Positions 46,547-56,504 of a DNA stretch of 64,000 nt are shown piece after piece. Source of the DNA: Magicicada septendecula. Lineage: Eukaryota > Arthropoda > Insecta > Hemiptera > Cicadidae. A model generated the notes under the pieces. It saw only the letters and a list, made by a program, of their open reading frames with translations. It did no database searches and had not been told where the DNA came from. Both the position numbers and the translations under genes were made by a program. Location: contig CM068370.1 of the NCBI GenBank assembly GCA_034769895.1, forward strand, positions 47,668,344-47,732,343, written 5' to 3'. The number at the start of each line of letters is the position of its first letter. Position 1 is the first letter of the stretch.

Positions 46547-47720
46547 CTATTTATACAAATTAAGCAGAGGCGAGCTATTTAGATCTAACTGATCATTTAA
46601 TAATACATTTAAATATTTGTGTTTATTAATTTCAAGGGTTTCTAATAAATCAAGCTTTGGACCTTTATCAGATAAATGTAAAATTTTAAAATTGTCATTA
46701 TAACTATGGTCTTTTTCTAACAAATGATTTGCATAATTTGATTTGCCATCATTATATCTAAAACTATAATTGTGACCATACATTCTTTTTTCGAAAGATC
46801 TACCTGTCTGTCCGATATACACTTTATTACAAGACCCACAGGATAATTTGTATACACCAGACTTTTGCAGTTTATCTGTTTTACTCTTGTTATTTTTAAT
46901 ATATTTTCCCAAAGAAGACTGCGTCTTAAAAGCTATATTTACATTCCTTTGTGCGAAATATTTACCAATATTATCAGAAGCAGAACCTATGTAAGTGAGA
47001 GTGTGATATCTTTTAATCTGTGTTGAGGGAGGGTAAACTAGTTTTAAAGCTTGTGAATAAAATTTTTTGTTTAACAAGTGATCTATGAGGCTAGGTTGGT
47101 AACCATTGTTGACAGCTATTTGTTTAATAATGTTAAGTTCTGATTGGAAATTTGAGTCTGATAACGGAATACTAACTAGTCTGTGAATAAAACTGAAAAG
47201 CAGCCAATTTATGTGAGTATGGATGTGTGGAAGTAATGTGTATTGTCATATCTGTATGTGTAGGCTTATGAAAAATACCGAAGTCTAATTTATTATTGCA
47301 TTTTGTTATTGTAAGGTCTAAAAAATTGATACTATTGTTATCTTCTAATTCTAAGGTAAAGCTAATATTTTTGTGTAAATTGTTAATGAAATTAAGAAAG
47401 ATCTGTAATTGTCTGCGTGTACCTAGAAAAATTGCTAAAATATCGTCCACATATCTATACCAAAAAATAAACAATTTGAAATAAGGGTGTGCTCTAATTT
47501 TAGTTTCTATGTAGTCCATAAAGATTTCAGCTGCCAAAGGGCTAAGTGGATTTCCCATTGCAAGCCCTTCTTTGCCAATATAGATCTTTCCATTAAATTC
47601 AAAGTAGTTTTGATTAAGGCAAACCTTCAGTAAATTCAAGATATCCTCTCTCATAAAGGGGTTATTACAATTTTCAATTAATAATTTTTCTACAATATCT
47701 ATTACATCAGTCGGTTCCAC
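46547..47720 (-). pseudogene. Penelope-like RT/GIY-YIG protein, frameshifted (left arm)
   Basis: This is the mirror copy of the right-arm protein with a handful of differences (IENCNNPF against IENFNNPF, NFKILH against NFEILH). A 2-bp deletion near 47195-47200, where CACAG has become CAG with a lost base pair of context, shifts the frame and splits it into 182-aa and 176-aa parts. All RT and GIY-YIG motifs are otherwise present. Confidence 0.88.
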
Positions 47721-47741
47721 CGATTGTAATCACGGAAACAA

Positions 47742-48929
47742 TTGTTTCCGAGTATTCCACCGACTGATGTAATAGATATTGTAGAAAAATTATTAATTGA
47801 AAATTTTAATAACCCCTTTATGAGAGAGGATATCTTGAATTTACTGAAGGTTTGCCTTAATCAAAACTACTTTGAATTTAATGGAAAGATCTATATTGGC
47901 AAAGAAGGGCTTGCAATGGGAAATCCACTTAGCCCTTTGGCAGCTGAAATCTTTATGGACTACATAGAAACTAAAATTAGAGCACACCCTTATTTCAAAT
48001 TGTTTATTTTTTGGTATAGATATGTGGACGATATTTTAGCAATTTTTCTAGGTACACGCAGACAATTACAGATCTTTCTTAATTTCATTAACAATTTACA
48101 CAAAAATATTAGCTTTACCTTAGAATTAGAAGATAACAATAGTATCAATTTTTTAGACCTTACAATAACAAAATGCAATAATAAATTAGACTTCGGTATT
48201 TTTCATAAGCCTACACATACAGATATGACAATACACATTACTTCCACACATCCATACTCACATAAATTGGCTGCTTTTCACAGTTTTATTCACAGACTAG
48301 TTAGTATTCCGTTATCAGACTCAAATTTCCAATCAGAACTTAACATTATTAAACAAATAGCTGTCAACAATGGTTACCAACCTAGCCTCATAGATCACTT
48401 GTTAAACAAAAAATTTTATTCACAAGCTTTAAAACTAGTTTACCCTCCCTCAACACAGATTAAAAGATATCACACTCTCACTTACATAGGTTCTGCTTCT
48501 GATAATATTGGTAAATATTTCGCACAAAGGAATGTAAATATAGCTTTTAAGACGCAGTCTTCTTTGGGAAAATATATTAAAAATAACAAGAGTAAAACAG
48601 ATAAACTGCAAAAGTCTGGTGTATACAAATTATCCTGTGGGTCTTGTAATAAAGTGTATATCGGACAGACAGGTAGATCTTTCGAAAAAAGAATGTATGG
48701 TCACAATTATAGTTTTAGATATAATGATGGCAAATCAAATTATGCAAATCATTTGTTAGAAAAAGACCATAGTTATAATGACAATTTTGAAATTTTACAT
48801 TTATCTGATAAAGGTCCAAAGCTTGATTTATTAGAAACCCTTGAAATTAATAAACACAAATATTTAAATGTATTATTAAATGATCAGTTAGATCTCAATA
48901 GCTCGCCTCTGCTTAATTTGTATAAATAG
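47742..48929 (+). CDS. Penelope-like RT/GIY-YIG protein, 5'-truncated (right arm)
   Basis: An open frame of about 395 codons without internal stops. It begins within RT motif A (FPSIPPTDVIDIVEKLL). Next come GLAMGNPLSPLAAEIFMDY, YRYVDDILAIFLGT with the catalytic YVDD, and NSINFLDLTI. At residues 290-345 lies the GIY-YIG domain GVYKLSCGSCNKVYIGQTGR with FEKRMYGH, including the CxxC/H-x-H insertion typical of Penelope-like elements. In the family, RT copies the template primed at a nick made by the nuclease. Lacking the N-terminal RT part it cannot be complete. There is no start ATG; the frame enters from the palindrome centre. Confidence 0.9.
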   Translation: MFPSIPPTDVIDIVEKLLIENFNNPFMREDILNLLKVCLNQNYFEFNGKIYIGKEGLAMGNPLSPLAAEIFMDYIETKIRAHPYFKLFIFWYRYVDDILAIFLGTRRQLQIFLNFINNLHKNISFTLELEDNNSINFLDLTITKCNNKLDFGIFHKPTHTDMTIHITSTHPYSHKLAAFHSFIHRLVSIPLSDSNFQSELNIIKQIAVNNGYQPSLIDHLLNKKFYSQALKLVYPPSTQIKRYHTLTYIGSASDNIGKYFAQRNVNIAFKTQSSLGKYIKNNKSKTDKLQKSGVYKLSCGSCNKVYIGQTGRSFEKRMYGHNYSFRYNDGKSNYANHLLEKDHSYNDNFEILHLSDKGPKLDLLETLEINKHKYLNVLLNDQLDLNSSPLLNLYK

Positions 48930-49067
48930 ACTTGGTATATGTTATGTTATATGTTTGTGTAATGTGTATAAATCTTATTGACACGAGATTACTATCGCTC
49001 TCTATACAACAGCACTTGTATTATATTTTATATTCTGTATTGTTTGTACGAAAATTAGTCAGCTTAC

Positions 49068-49111
49068 ACCATCTGATGAAGGCACTGTGCTGCCGAAACA
49101 GCTGTCATGGT
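49068..49111 (+). ncRNA. Hammerhead ribozyme (right Penelope arm)
   Basis: The core matches the hammerhead consensus: CTGATGA (49073-49079), stem II GGCA/TGCC with loop CTGTGC, GAAA (49095-49098), a very short palindromic stem III ACAGCTGT, then GTC. Stem I is closed by ACCAT (49068-49072) pairing with ATGGT (49107-49111). Cleavage is predicted after C49106. The minimal stem III, which favours dimeric folding, is a known feature of Penelope-associated hammerheads. One unpaired A follows CTGATGA. Confidence 0.85.
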
Positions 49112-49192
49112 TTTTATATTTTTAATAAATTGACGAGTGGAAATCACAAAAACTATTTTATGGTTTTATTTTTTACTATAATATAGCCTTAT

Positions 49193-49679
49193 TCTTTTAT
49201 CATATATATAGCCTTATCGCTAACAGAATACATTTTGTTTAGAATACATAACATTAATATACATTTGAAAGTCTTGTTAGAAACCAATTTTTCACAATTT
49301 AATTCAAATTAGAAAAAAGTTCAAATCTCATTAGAAATACAATCCTCTATTTTAAAAACTTCATTTTCAAGATTCTAATCATCTCATTTAAAAAGATTCA
49401 ATTTCCATTAACCAATTCATATTATTACTATTGACATCTTTATACAATACAAAATATGATTATATAAAATAGGAAATTATTCAATACAACAAATACATAG
49501 ACAACAAAAATATGTACTTCAATACTCCATTACTAGCAATATTATAACATTGTAATTATCAACTTTCACTTATTTATAATTCCTTTTAAAATTCTCCACT
49601 TACATCATTTCTTAAAACCCCCCTTCAGAACCCCTTAACCTAATTCGTTACAATTTGCTGTAATAATCTCAAGGCCGCT
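49193..49679 (-). other. AT-rich 3' UTR spacer of copy D
   Basis: No gene seen. A second TATAGCCTTAT occurs at 49207, 26 bp after the Penelope target duplication. It may reflect a local duplication at the insertion point. Confidence 0.5.
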
Positions 49680-50155
49680 CCCTATTTTGACATTACACAA
49701 ATTTCAAAATTTACTTATGTAGCTTGTAATGTTGCTACCACCTATCCACTACTCTATTTCCCCCCAATGGCTGGACTGTCTCGTCCAGTTGCTTCCACAA
49801 GGACTGTAGCTGCTGGGAGTAAACATTTTTTTCTTTTATTTTACCCCGTCCTTGCTTCGGGCTTACATAAAGTTCGGTAGTACTGGTATCTAGAATACCA
49901 GTAACCACAGTAAAATAATTATCTATCAGCCCTTAAACGGTCTATCACCTTTCCATAGGCGTATAGCCGTAGTTCCAAATTTATTTAGATTCCCCTAATT
50001 CCTCCTCAGTTAAATTTCTAGGTCCACCAATTTCAATAATAAACTATGGTCAGGGTACAATAAGTCTGCCCACAGCTTGTTACAGATAAGCCAAATCCAC
50101 GGTCAGGGTTCGGTGAGGCGTGACCGCCCGAAAATAGGGGAATCAACAGTTAAAA
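49680..50155 (-). other. Conserved 3' UTR module of the Ty3 family (copy D)
   Basis: On the minus strand the blocks CCCCTATTTTCGGGCGGTCA, CGAACCCTGACCGTGG, GGTGATAGACCG, AAGCAAGGACGGGG and ACAGTCCTTGTGGAAGCAAC appear in the same order as 20808-21235 of copy C. The CTGTTC/GAACAG hairpin is not preserved here. Confidence 0.75.
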
Positions 50156-50674
50156 CATATACGTTTTATATCTATACACAATTCCTTCATACTCAAATAA
50201 ACATTACCAACATCACATTAACATAAACATTTCACCTCTGAATTTCTATTCCACATTTTAATCATCAAATTTTAATCATTTACTATTTATTATACAAGTC
50301 AAATCTAAAAAATAAATTTTTCAAATTAATTACCAAAATTTCCATTTTTAAAACATTTTAAATTAATTAAATCATCATAAAATTTATAATTACATACTGT
50401 CAATTATTCCATCAAACAAAATATTATTATTGTTATAAACTCAATCAAAAATTTATAAACATTGATTACACAAAACATACAACACAATGTATCCTCTGAT
50501 ACCTCATCATAACAACAACATAACCTAATACACAATACATCTAACACCAATACAAATTTATATACAATCTGCATCATATGAAATGTCATTGTTTACCAAA
50601 AATCATTATATTATTCAGTTCATTTTCTAAAACCATTACACTCACATAATTAAATGTCCATCAACACTATGTGT

Positions 50675-51091
50675 CTAACCTCCATCATCAAAAAATAATC
50701 TTATATTATATAAGTACATTTCATTTTGGTTTAAGTTTATTATATTGCCTCTACCAATATAATCACTATTCAACTTCTCAAATTCTTCCACAATACCAGA
50801 ATAATAATCCCCAGGATTACTCCATATTATTCTATCATATATCAGGTCTACGTTGGGTATGGTCCAATCTCCCTTAGTATTATTTGTCATAACCAGGTAG
50901 GTTATAATTTCACCATTATTATCATCATCTGCTACTATTACACCAATTTTATCACCAGGTAAGTGCTTATTATCATCAATATAATCATCATTTGCTACTG
51001 TACTATTTACTTCCCACGGTAAGTACTTAATCTCACCAACTCTCTCAATATCTAACCTCTCTACTAACTCTTTATAACCTCTATTCACCTT

Positions 51092-51187
<96 letters not shown>

Positions 51188-51733
51188 AATACCTCTCACA
51201 ACCCCATTGAATTCTCTCACTCCACGCAGAGGGCAACACAACATTATTAAAACACATCCTGGCTTTACCAGGTACACCATAAACATAAAGGGACCATTTA
51301 GAGACCACATGTCTCCCCCGGAGGAACCTTCGTCCTTATAAAACACTTGTGATGTCTTTACTTCACTTACACTATAGGGAAAATTTGCCCTCTGTCTACC
51401 ATACTCACTTAAACTCTCCTTCCACTCTCTCTCAAGCTCATTAACATTTATTACCTCACCACTAACCTCTACTCCCATTATATTCTCATCATCACTACTA
51501 TTATTCAATGTATCACTCTCTGATACCCCATTTTCACTTACATCATCACTATTATAGTTATCACTATTTTCACTATCACTTACCTTGTCGTCTATTACTT
51601 CATTATTTATATTCTCATTACACTTACATGTATCTTTTTTCCACTTTTCATTTCGTTCCTTCATATCATTATTTAATTCCTTAATATCATTCCTTAGCTT
51701 ATTAAAATTATTTTCAAACGACACTTTGTTCAT
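50675..51733 (-). CDS. Acidic ORF of copy D with gag-like N-terminus
   Basis: An open frame of 352 codons. The first 35 residues (FENNFNKLRNDIKELNNDMK) form an Asn/Lys-rich coiled coil like the Gag N-terminus of copy C. An upstream start at 51893 (MEDNENEISLTDSAMMSD) resembles copy C's Gag start but is separated by a frameshift near 51735. Next is a Ser/Asp/Glu/Asn-rich acidic region, then FPYSVSEV, a hydrophobic patch, and an Arg-Glu dipeptide run encoded by a GA microsatellite (51098-51181). An acidic tail follows with LPWEVNS, IGVIVADDDNN and WTIPNVDLIYDRIIW. I recognise no domain after the N-terminus. No capsid, finger or pol motifs are seen. Confidence 0.55.
51098..51181. repeat. (CT)n/(GA)n microsatellite inside the copy D ORF
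   Basis: About 42 uninterrupted CT units. On the minus strand it is read as alternating Arg-Glu without breaking the frame on either side. Confidence 0.97.
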
Positions 51734-52090
51734 TAAATCTTACGTTTTGTTGCTCTAAAATCAATTGCAACATATTCATCACCTGATCATCGGATTTACT
51801 ACTTTCTTTTGTTGAGACTGGAGTTGAATGACCTCCCAAATCACTCATCATAGCTGAGTCAGTCAGACTAATCTCATTCTCATTATCTTCCATTTTGATT
51901 ATGAATTATATAAACAAAATTTCATAAAAATTTTAAACACAGTGCTTTATATCATAACTTATATACCGTAACCTATCATCATAACCTCTCATCACACGCT
52001 TCGTGACTTATACCAACACTACAAAACACGCCGTTTACCAAAACCATATTCTGTACTTGAAACCAGGCCTAACCCATATAAAAACCTATA

Positions 52091-52114
52091 CGAGTATCCT
52101 GGCAGGGACCGCCA
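52091..52114 (-). promoter_or_regulatory. Putative primer-binding site of copy D
   Basis: Two bases after the LTR end, the minus strand reads TGGCGGTCCCTGCCAGGATA. The TGG start and position fit a tRNA primer site. I cannot assign the tRNA; it differs from copy C's site. Confidence 0.5.
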
Positions 52115-52116
52115 AT

Positions 52117-52658
52117 TGTAAAGGTATAAACTATTTACAAATACACAAAACGACTACTTACCCCGATTCTAACGAACGTTTCACACACTTACCTTAATAA
52201 CCAAACAGAAGATTCCAAAACTCTCAAGGTCGCCACCAACATTTGGAAAAGGAAATGTGGAAACCTTTTTACACTATTCCCATCAAATAATTTAGTTAAA
52301 TTAATCTATTTCTTTACTCTGATTTGAAACTCACAGGTTCGTTTTTAGGCAAGCCTCTTACCACGGAACAGGTTATGGTAAATTGGCGTAATGATTATGC
52401 TAACACATGGTTAAAGTTAAAACAACTCTTACTTTATTTCAATTTAAACAATAGTTATTTTTCTTTAAGGTAATATTATACACACATATTTTATTTTGAC
52501 AAGAACACTTATTTTCTTTCTACTGTAGTGATATACAAAAATTTCTTACCCACAAAATTTCTAATACAAAGCTTATAATACACAAATAGCTTTCTTTTTG
52601 TTAGCAAAACAGTACTTCGTTTAGTGTATTTCCCCTCTTTGTTGTTTCTACGTATTCA

Positions 52659-52740
<82 letters not shown>

Positions 52741-53429
52741 ACATACTTTTGTGAGGTCTCATTCTTTATTTGGGCCAGAACTTTTGTTTTGTTAAATGAA
52801 TTATGAATTGATATCATATTTTTACTTAAATTTGGCCTGTTACTTTGATGTTTTACTGTTACTTATCTGCATGTGAGCCGAGTTGTTTCACCACCATTTG
52901 TAATTCATACTTTTTCGTCAAACATTAAAATAAACGGTTCCGAACTGTTACATATTGTGCACTACTGCTGATTTATCCTTTTTTCACATCCGCCACTGTT
53001 CTCTCGTAATTTACAACTCTATTTTGGTAAGCTTACCTGGTCGGCCCACGGGCACTGGTATTACACGACCATTCGATTTGGAGGTGGGCTGCGGACTGGC
53101 GATCTTAGATGGCGTGGTGACGCTATTCGGGCTTTGTGCGTATTCGCCACGAGGTTCCAACCGGATGTCCACTTCGTCCCCTGCCATCACACATCAAACA
53201 TTCCAGAAGCCTTTTGAAGCCGGAACTGTGTTTTACTTTAAAACACGTGGTGAATTTGTTAGTCACCTATAGCCGTGGACAATTGCGTCTCAAGCCACAT
53301 GCTTGGTCTGTGACTCACATACTCTTTATTATGTCTTACCACACAATAGGTTTTATTAAAATTATTCCATAAAATGGTTAATTACTGAAAATTATTAAAA
53401 AATGGTTCTACTCTTTTTGTCCCGTTACA
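52117..53429 (-). repeat. 5' LTR of copy D
   Basis: 1313 bp, starting TGTAACGGGAC and ending CTTTACA on the minus strand, and paired with the 3' LTR at 43407-45817. It contains a long CT microsatellite (52661-52738) and two GGTAAGT-type blocks near its 3' end. Divergence from the partner LTR is clearly greater than between copy C's LTRs, so the insertion is older. Confidence 0.88.
52661..52738. repeat. (CT)n microsatellite in the copy D 5' LTR
   Basis: An uninterrupted run of about 38 CT units. A shorter run lies at the same place in the 3' LTR (43884-43908). Confidence 0.97.
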
Positions 53430-53476
53430 ACACCATAAATATTTGTTTGAGTACAGATACTTTAGTGTTGTTCAGA

Positions 53477-54130
53477 ATGGCTAGTACTCTGTTAGTAAAG
53501 CTAGTGGAAACCGAAAACATGTTTTTGACAATTCAAACTAAGCTAGAAATTTTGAAAAGATTATCTAATGGTGAAAGTGGGGCACCTCTTTTTAAAATCT
53601 ACAATGTGGGAACTTAAACCATAAGTGACATTAAAGCACAAAAAAATAAACTAAAAAAATATGCCAAAAAATTGGATTCTGAAGAAGGGTCACAAAACAG
53701 AAAAACATTACAGATGGCCAATAACACAGCTCCGGAAGATGCCATTTACACATGGTTTATACAGAGAAGACACTTGGGTGAACCCATTTCAGGCATTATG
53801 CTGTGTGAAAAGGCACTAGAATTCAATAAATCCTTGAATGGGCCCGCTGATTTCAAAGCTAGTGCAGGATGGTTACATAATTTTAAAAAACGGCATGGGA
53901 TCCGAGAATTAGAAATTCAAGGAGAAAAGTTGTCTTCGGAAGTTGTGTTCAGTGCTGCCCAAACATTCAAACTAAAATTTCATGACATGGTTGCTAAAAA
54001 TGATGGTTTCAGCAGAGACAATGTGTATAATGCTGACAAAACCAGCGTAAACTGTCTTTCCCTGCCTAAAAAATTTCTTGCTTCCCTCTGTGAAACCTCT
54101 GCTCCAGGTTTGAAAGAAGCAAAGACATAG
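53477..54130 (+). pseudogene. Tigger/Jerky-type transposase, N-terminal part
   Basis: From ATG 53477 the frame contains TKLEILKRLSNGES, the CENP-B N-terminal HTH. After one stop (near 53618) come ISDIKAQKNKLKKYAKKLDS, then the second HTH with WFIQRRHLGEPISGIMLCEK, KASAGWLHNFKKRHGIRELE, and NADKTSVNCLSLPKK, the first catalytic Asp region (usually NADET). The reading ends at 54130, before the second and third catalytic residues, so the enzyme is truncated. It lies directly beside copy D's target duplication. Confidence 0.85.
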
Positions 54131-54464
54131 ATGAGATCCAAGTGGTTCTCATGCACTAACTGTTAGTAATTCATTGTGAAATTTAAAACTGTTCTTTTTT
54201 AATTTTTAAGCACTTAATTTCAACACCTCATCCATTAAAAAAGAATAAAATATTGATTATAATGTTTTCCAACATAAAATTCTGGCAGTTTAAAATACAG
54301 TAGAACTTCCATATTACGAACTTCTAAACAATGAAGTTCTCTGTTCAACGAATTTTTTTCAGGAATTTTGAGAACTGTAGTCAGAAAAACATATTAAAAT
54401 GTCCCTACTTAACGAAGTTAGTTTTCTATTTTAACGAACTTTTTTCTGGCTAGGTTGATAAAAT

Positions 54465-56020
54465 ATCGATATGGAGAACCATACATGACTTCCATATTCT
54501 AAGATTTATATTTAAATCTTAATATCGCCTGCCAAGCGCGATATATTTTCTCTTATACATGATTTACATTAAAATGAAAAAATTTTAATTTTATTGCCTG
54601 GCAACAAAATTATTTTATTTTTAACAATTACCATTGTTTGAAAAAGTTTAAATAAATTTTCAAGTACTTTACTCTTGTTAAAACGTAAAAGGTTGCAGGT
54701 AAACTACCCCTTCCCCTTAACCGATCTTCACCAAAATCGAAAGTCCTTGAGACCTCTACAATTCAGGGACGTATGCAAAAAATTATTTGATTCTGTTTGA
54801 ATTTGTGGCAGTTATCATTTGCCATAGAAAATACGCTTGATCAAAAAAACGTTTCAGGTAAACTACCCCTTCCTCTTAACCGATCTTCACCAAAAACAAT
54901 AGGTCTTGAGAACTCTACAATTTAGGGCTGTATGCAAATAATCGTTTGATTCTGTTTGAATTTGTGGCAGTTATCATTTGCCATAGAAAATACGCTTGAT
55001 CAAAAAAACGTTTCAGGTAAACTACCCCTTTCCTTTAACCGATCTTCACCAAAAACAATAGGTCTTGAGAACTCTACAATTCAGAGCTGTATACGAAACA
55101 TTATTTAATTCTGTTTGAATTTGCGGCTGTTATCGTTTGCCAAAAAAAATATCGGTATGGAGAACCATACATGACTTCCATATTCTAAGACTTATAATCT
55201 GAAATATGCTTGCCTGCCAAGCACGATATATTTTCTAATATATACATAATTTACATTAAAATGAAAAAATTATAATTTTATTGCCTGGCAACAAAATTAT
55301 TTTATTTTTAACAATTACCATTGTTTGAAAAAGTTTAAATGAATTTTCAAGTACTTTACTCTTGTTAAAACGTAAAACGTTGCAGGTAAACTACCCCTTC
55401 CTCTTAACCGATCTTCACCAAAATCTAATGGCCTTGAGTCCTCTACAATTCACTTATGTATGCAAAAAAATATTTGATTCTGTTTGAATTTGCGGCAGTT
55501 ATCGTTTGCCATAGAAAATACGCTTTATAACAAACGTTGCAGGTAAACTACCCCTTCCCCTCAAACCGATCTTCACCAAAAACAAAGGGTCTTGAGTACT
55601 CTACAAACCAGGGCTGTATGGAGAAAATTATTTGATTATGTTTGAATTTACGGCTGTTATCGTTTGCCATAGGAAATACCCTTGTTAAAACATAAAACGT
55701 TACAGGTAAACTACCCCTTTCCCTTAACCGATCTTCACCAAAATCAACAGATCTTGAGAACTCTACAATTCAGGGCTGTATGCGAAACATTATTTGATTC
55801 TGTTTGAATTTGCGGCTGTTATCGTTTGGCAAAAAAAAAATTTCCCTTGATAAAAAAAAACCGTTGCAGGTAAACTACCCCTTTCCCTCAACCGATCTTC
55901 ACCAAAAACAATAGGTCGTGAGTACTCTACAAATCAGGGCTGTATGCAAAAAATTATTTGATTCTGTTTGAATTTGCGGCAGTTATCGTTTGCCATAGAA
56001 AAAAAATCTACAGACACACA
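54465..56020. repeat. Tandem array of ~160-bp units (seven copies)
   Basis: Each unit starts near CAGGTAAACTACCCCTT. Starts are at 54696, 54855, 55014, 55383, 55540, 55703 and 55867, giving periods of 157-164 bp apart from one larger step. Units include 'CCGATCTTCACCAAAA', 'CTCTACAATTCAGGGCTGTA' and 'TTATCGTTTGCCATAGAAAA'. The larger step holds a second copy of a ~230-bp leader ('ATATCG.TATGGAGAACCATA...') that also precedes the first unit, so there is a higher-order repeat of leader plus three or four units. Confidence 0.9.
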
Positions 56021-56504
56021 CACACAGACACTTTTCGGAAAACGACTTTTTTTCATGTTTTGAGCGTAGTAGAATCAGAATCTGCAATAATCTCGAACAC
56101 GATTTTTTTTGCCATCACCATACTTCCATTCCTTAAGGAATATGGAAGTAAAAAATCCGACCTGAGACTAGAATTCCATTTTTATTTTACTTTATTTTAC
56201 CTCCGTACATCTGATAACCAACTACATTGTGTTGATATTTAATCAAATGTTTGAAAAACGTGGCCTATTACTGTACTGTGGAATGTAATGTGATCCCGCC
56301 CACTCATCTACACGTTCGCGTTCAGTTCTCCCCACCACCACTGTCTGTTACTGCTCCACAGTTTACATACATCATTCTGGTTTTGTCTTTGTCTTAGTAT
56401 GGTTCTCTGTTTTAGCGAGTTCAAGTGATTTACTGTATCCAGTAGTTGTCAACCTGTAGTTTTGTGATATTGTCAGTGTTCGTCAGGCAGAATAGCGGGA
56501 CTTC

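Larger units (their letters stand above)
46252..49180. mobile_element. Inverted head-to-head pair of Penelope-like elements
   Basis: Two nearly identical arms of about 1.4-1.5 kb face away from a centre at 47733-47750 (perfect palindrome CGGAAACAATTGTTTCCG). Each carries the 3' part of an RT, a GIY-YIG nuclease, a 3' region and a hammerhead ribozyme. The whole is bracketed by a perfect 12-bp direct repeat ATATAGCCTTAT (46240-46251 and 49181-49192), so it entered as one unit into copy D's 3' UTR. The left arm has about 45 extra bases at its outer end. Both arms are truncated at the same point within RT motif A, i.e. the 5' part is missing on both sides. Confidence 0.9.
43407..53429 (-). mobile_element. 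Ty3-like copy D, pol-less derivative with nested insertions
   Basis: Limits are set by LTRs with TGTAACGGGAC starts and a perfect ACAC target duplication (43403-43406 and 53430-53433). Read on the minus strand the order is 5' LTR, primer site, gag-like leader, an ORF of up to 352 codons, conserved 3' UTR module, terminal G-run block, 3' LTR. Protease, RT, RNase H and integrase are absent. Inserted later are a solo LTR in the 3' LTR and a Penelope inverted pair in the 3' UTR. Without these the element would be roughly 6 kb. Mobilisation in trans by an autonomous relative such as copy C is an inference. Confidence 0.85.

Noticed and set aside
47296..48178. Two identical 62-aa antisense frames in the Penelope arms
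   Set aside because: They are antisense shadows of the reverse transcriptase gene.
51090..52806. Frames made of Arg-Glu or Leu-Ser runs outside the copy D ORF
   Set aside because: They are readings of CT/GA microsatellites in other frames.
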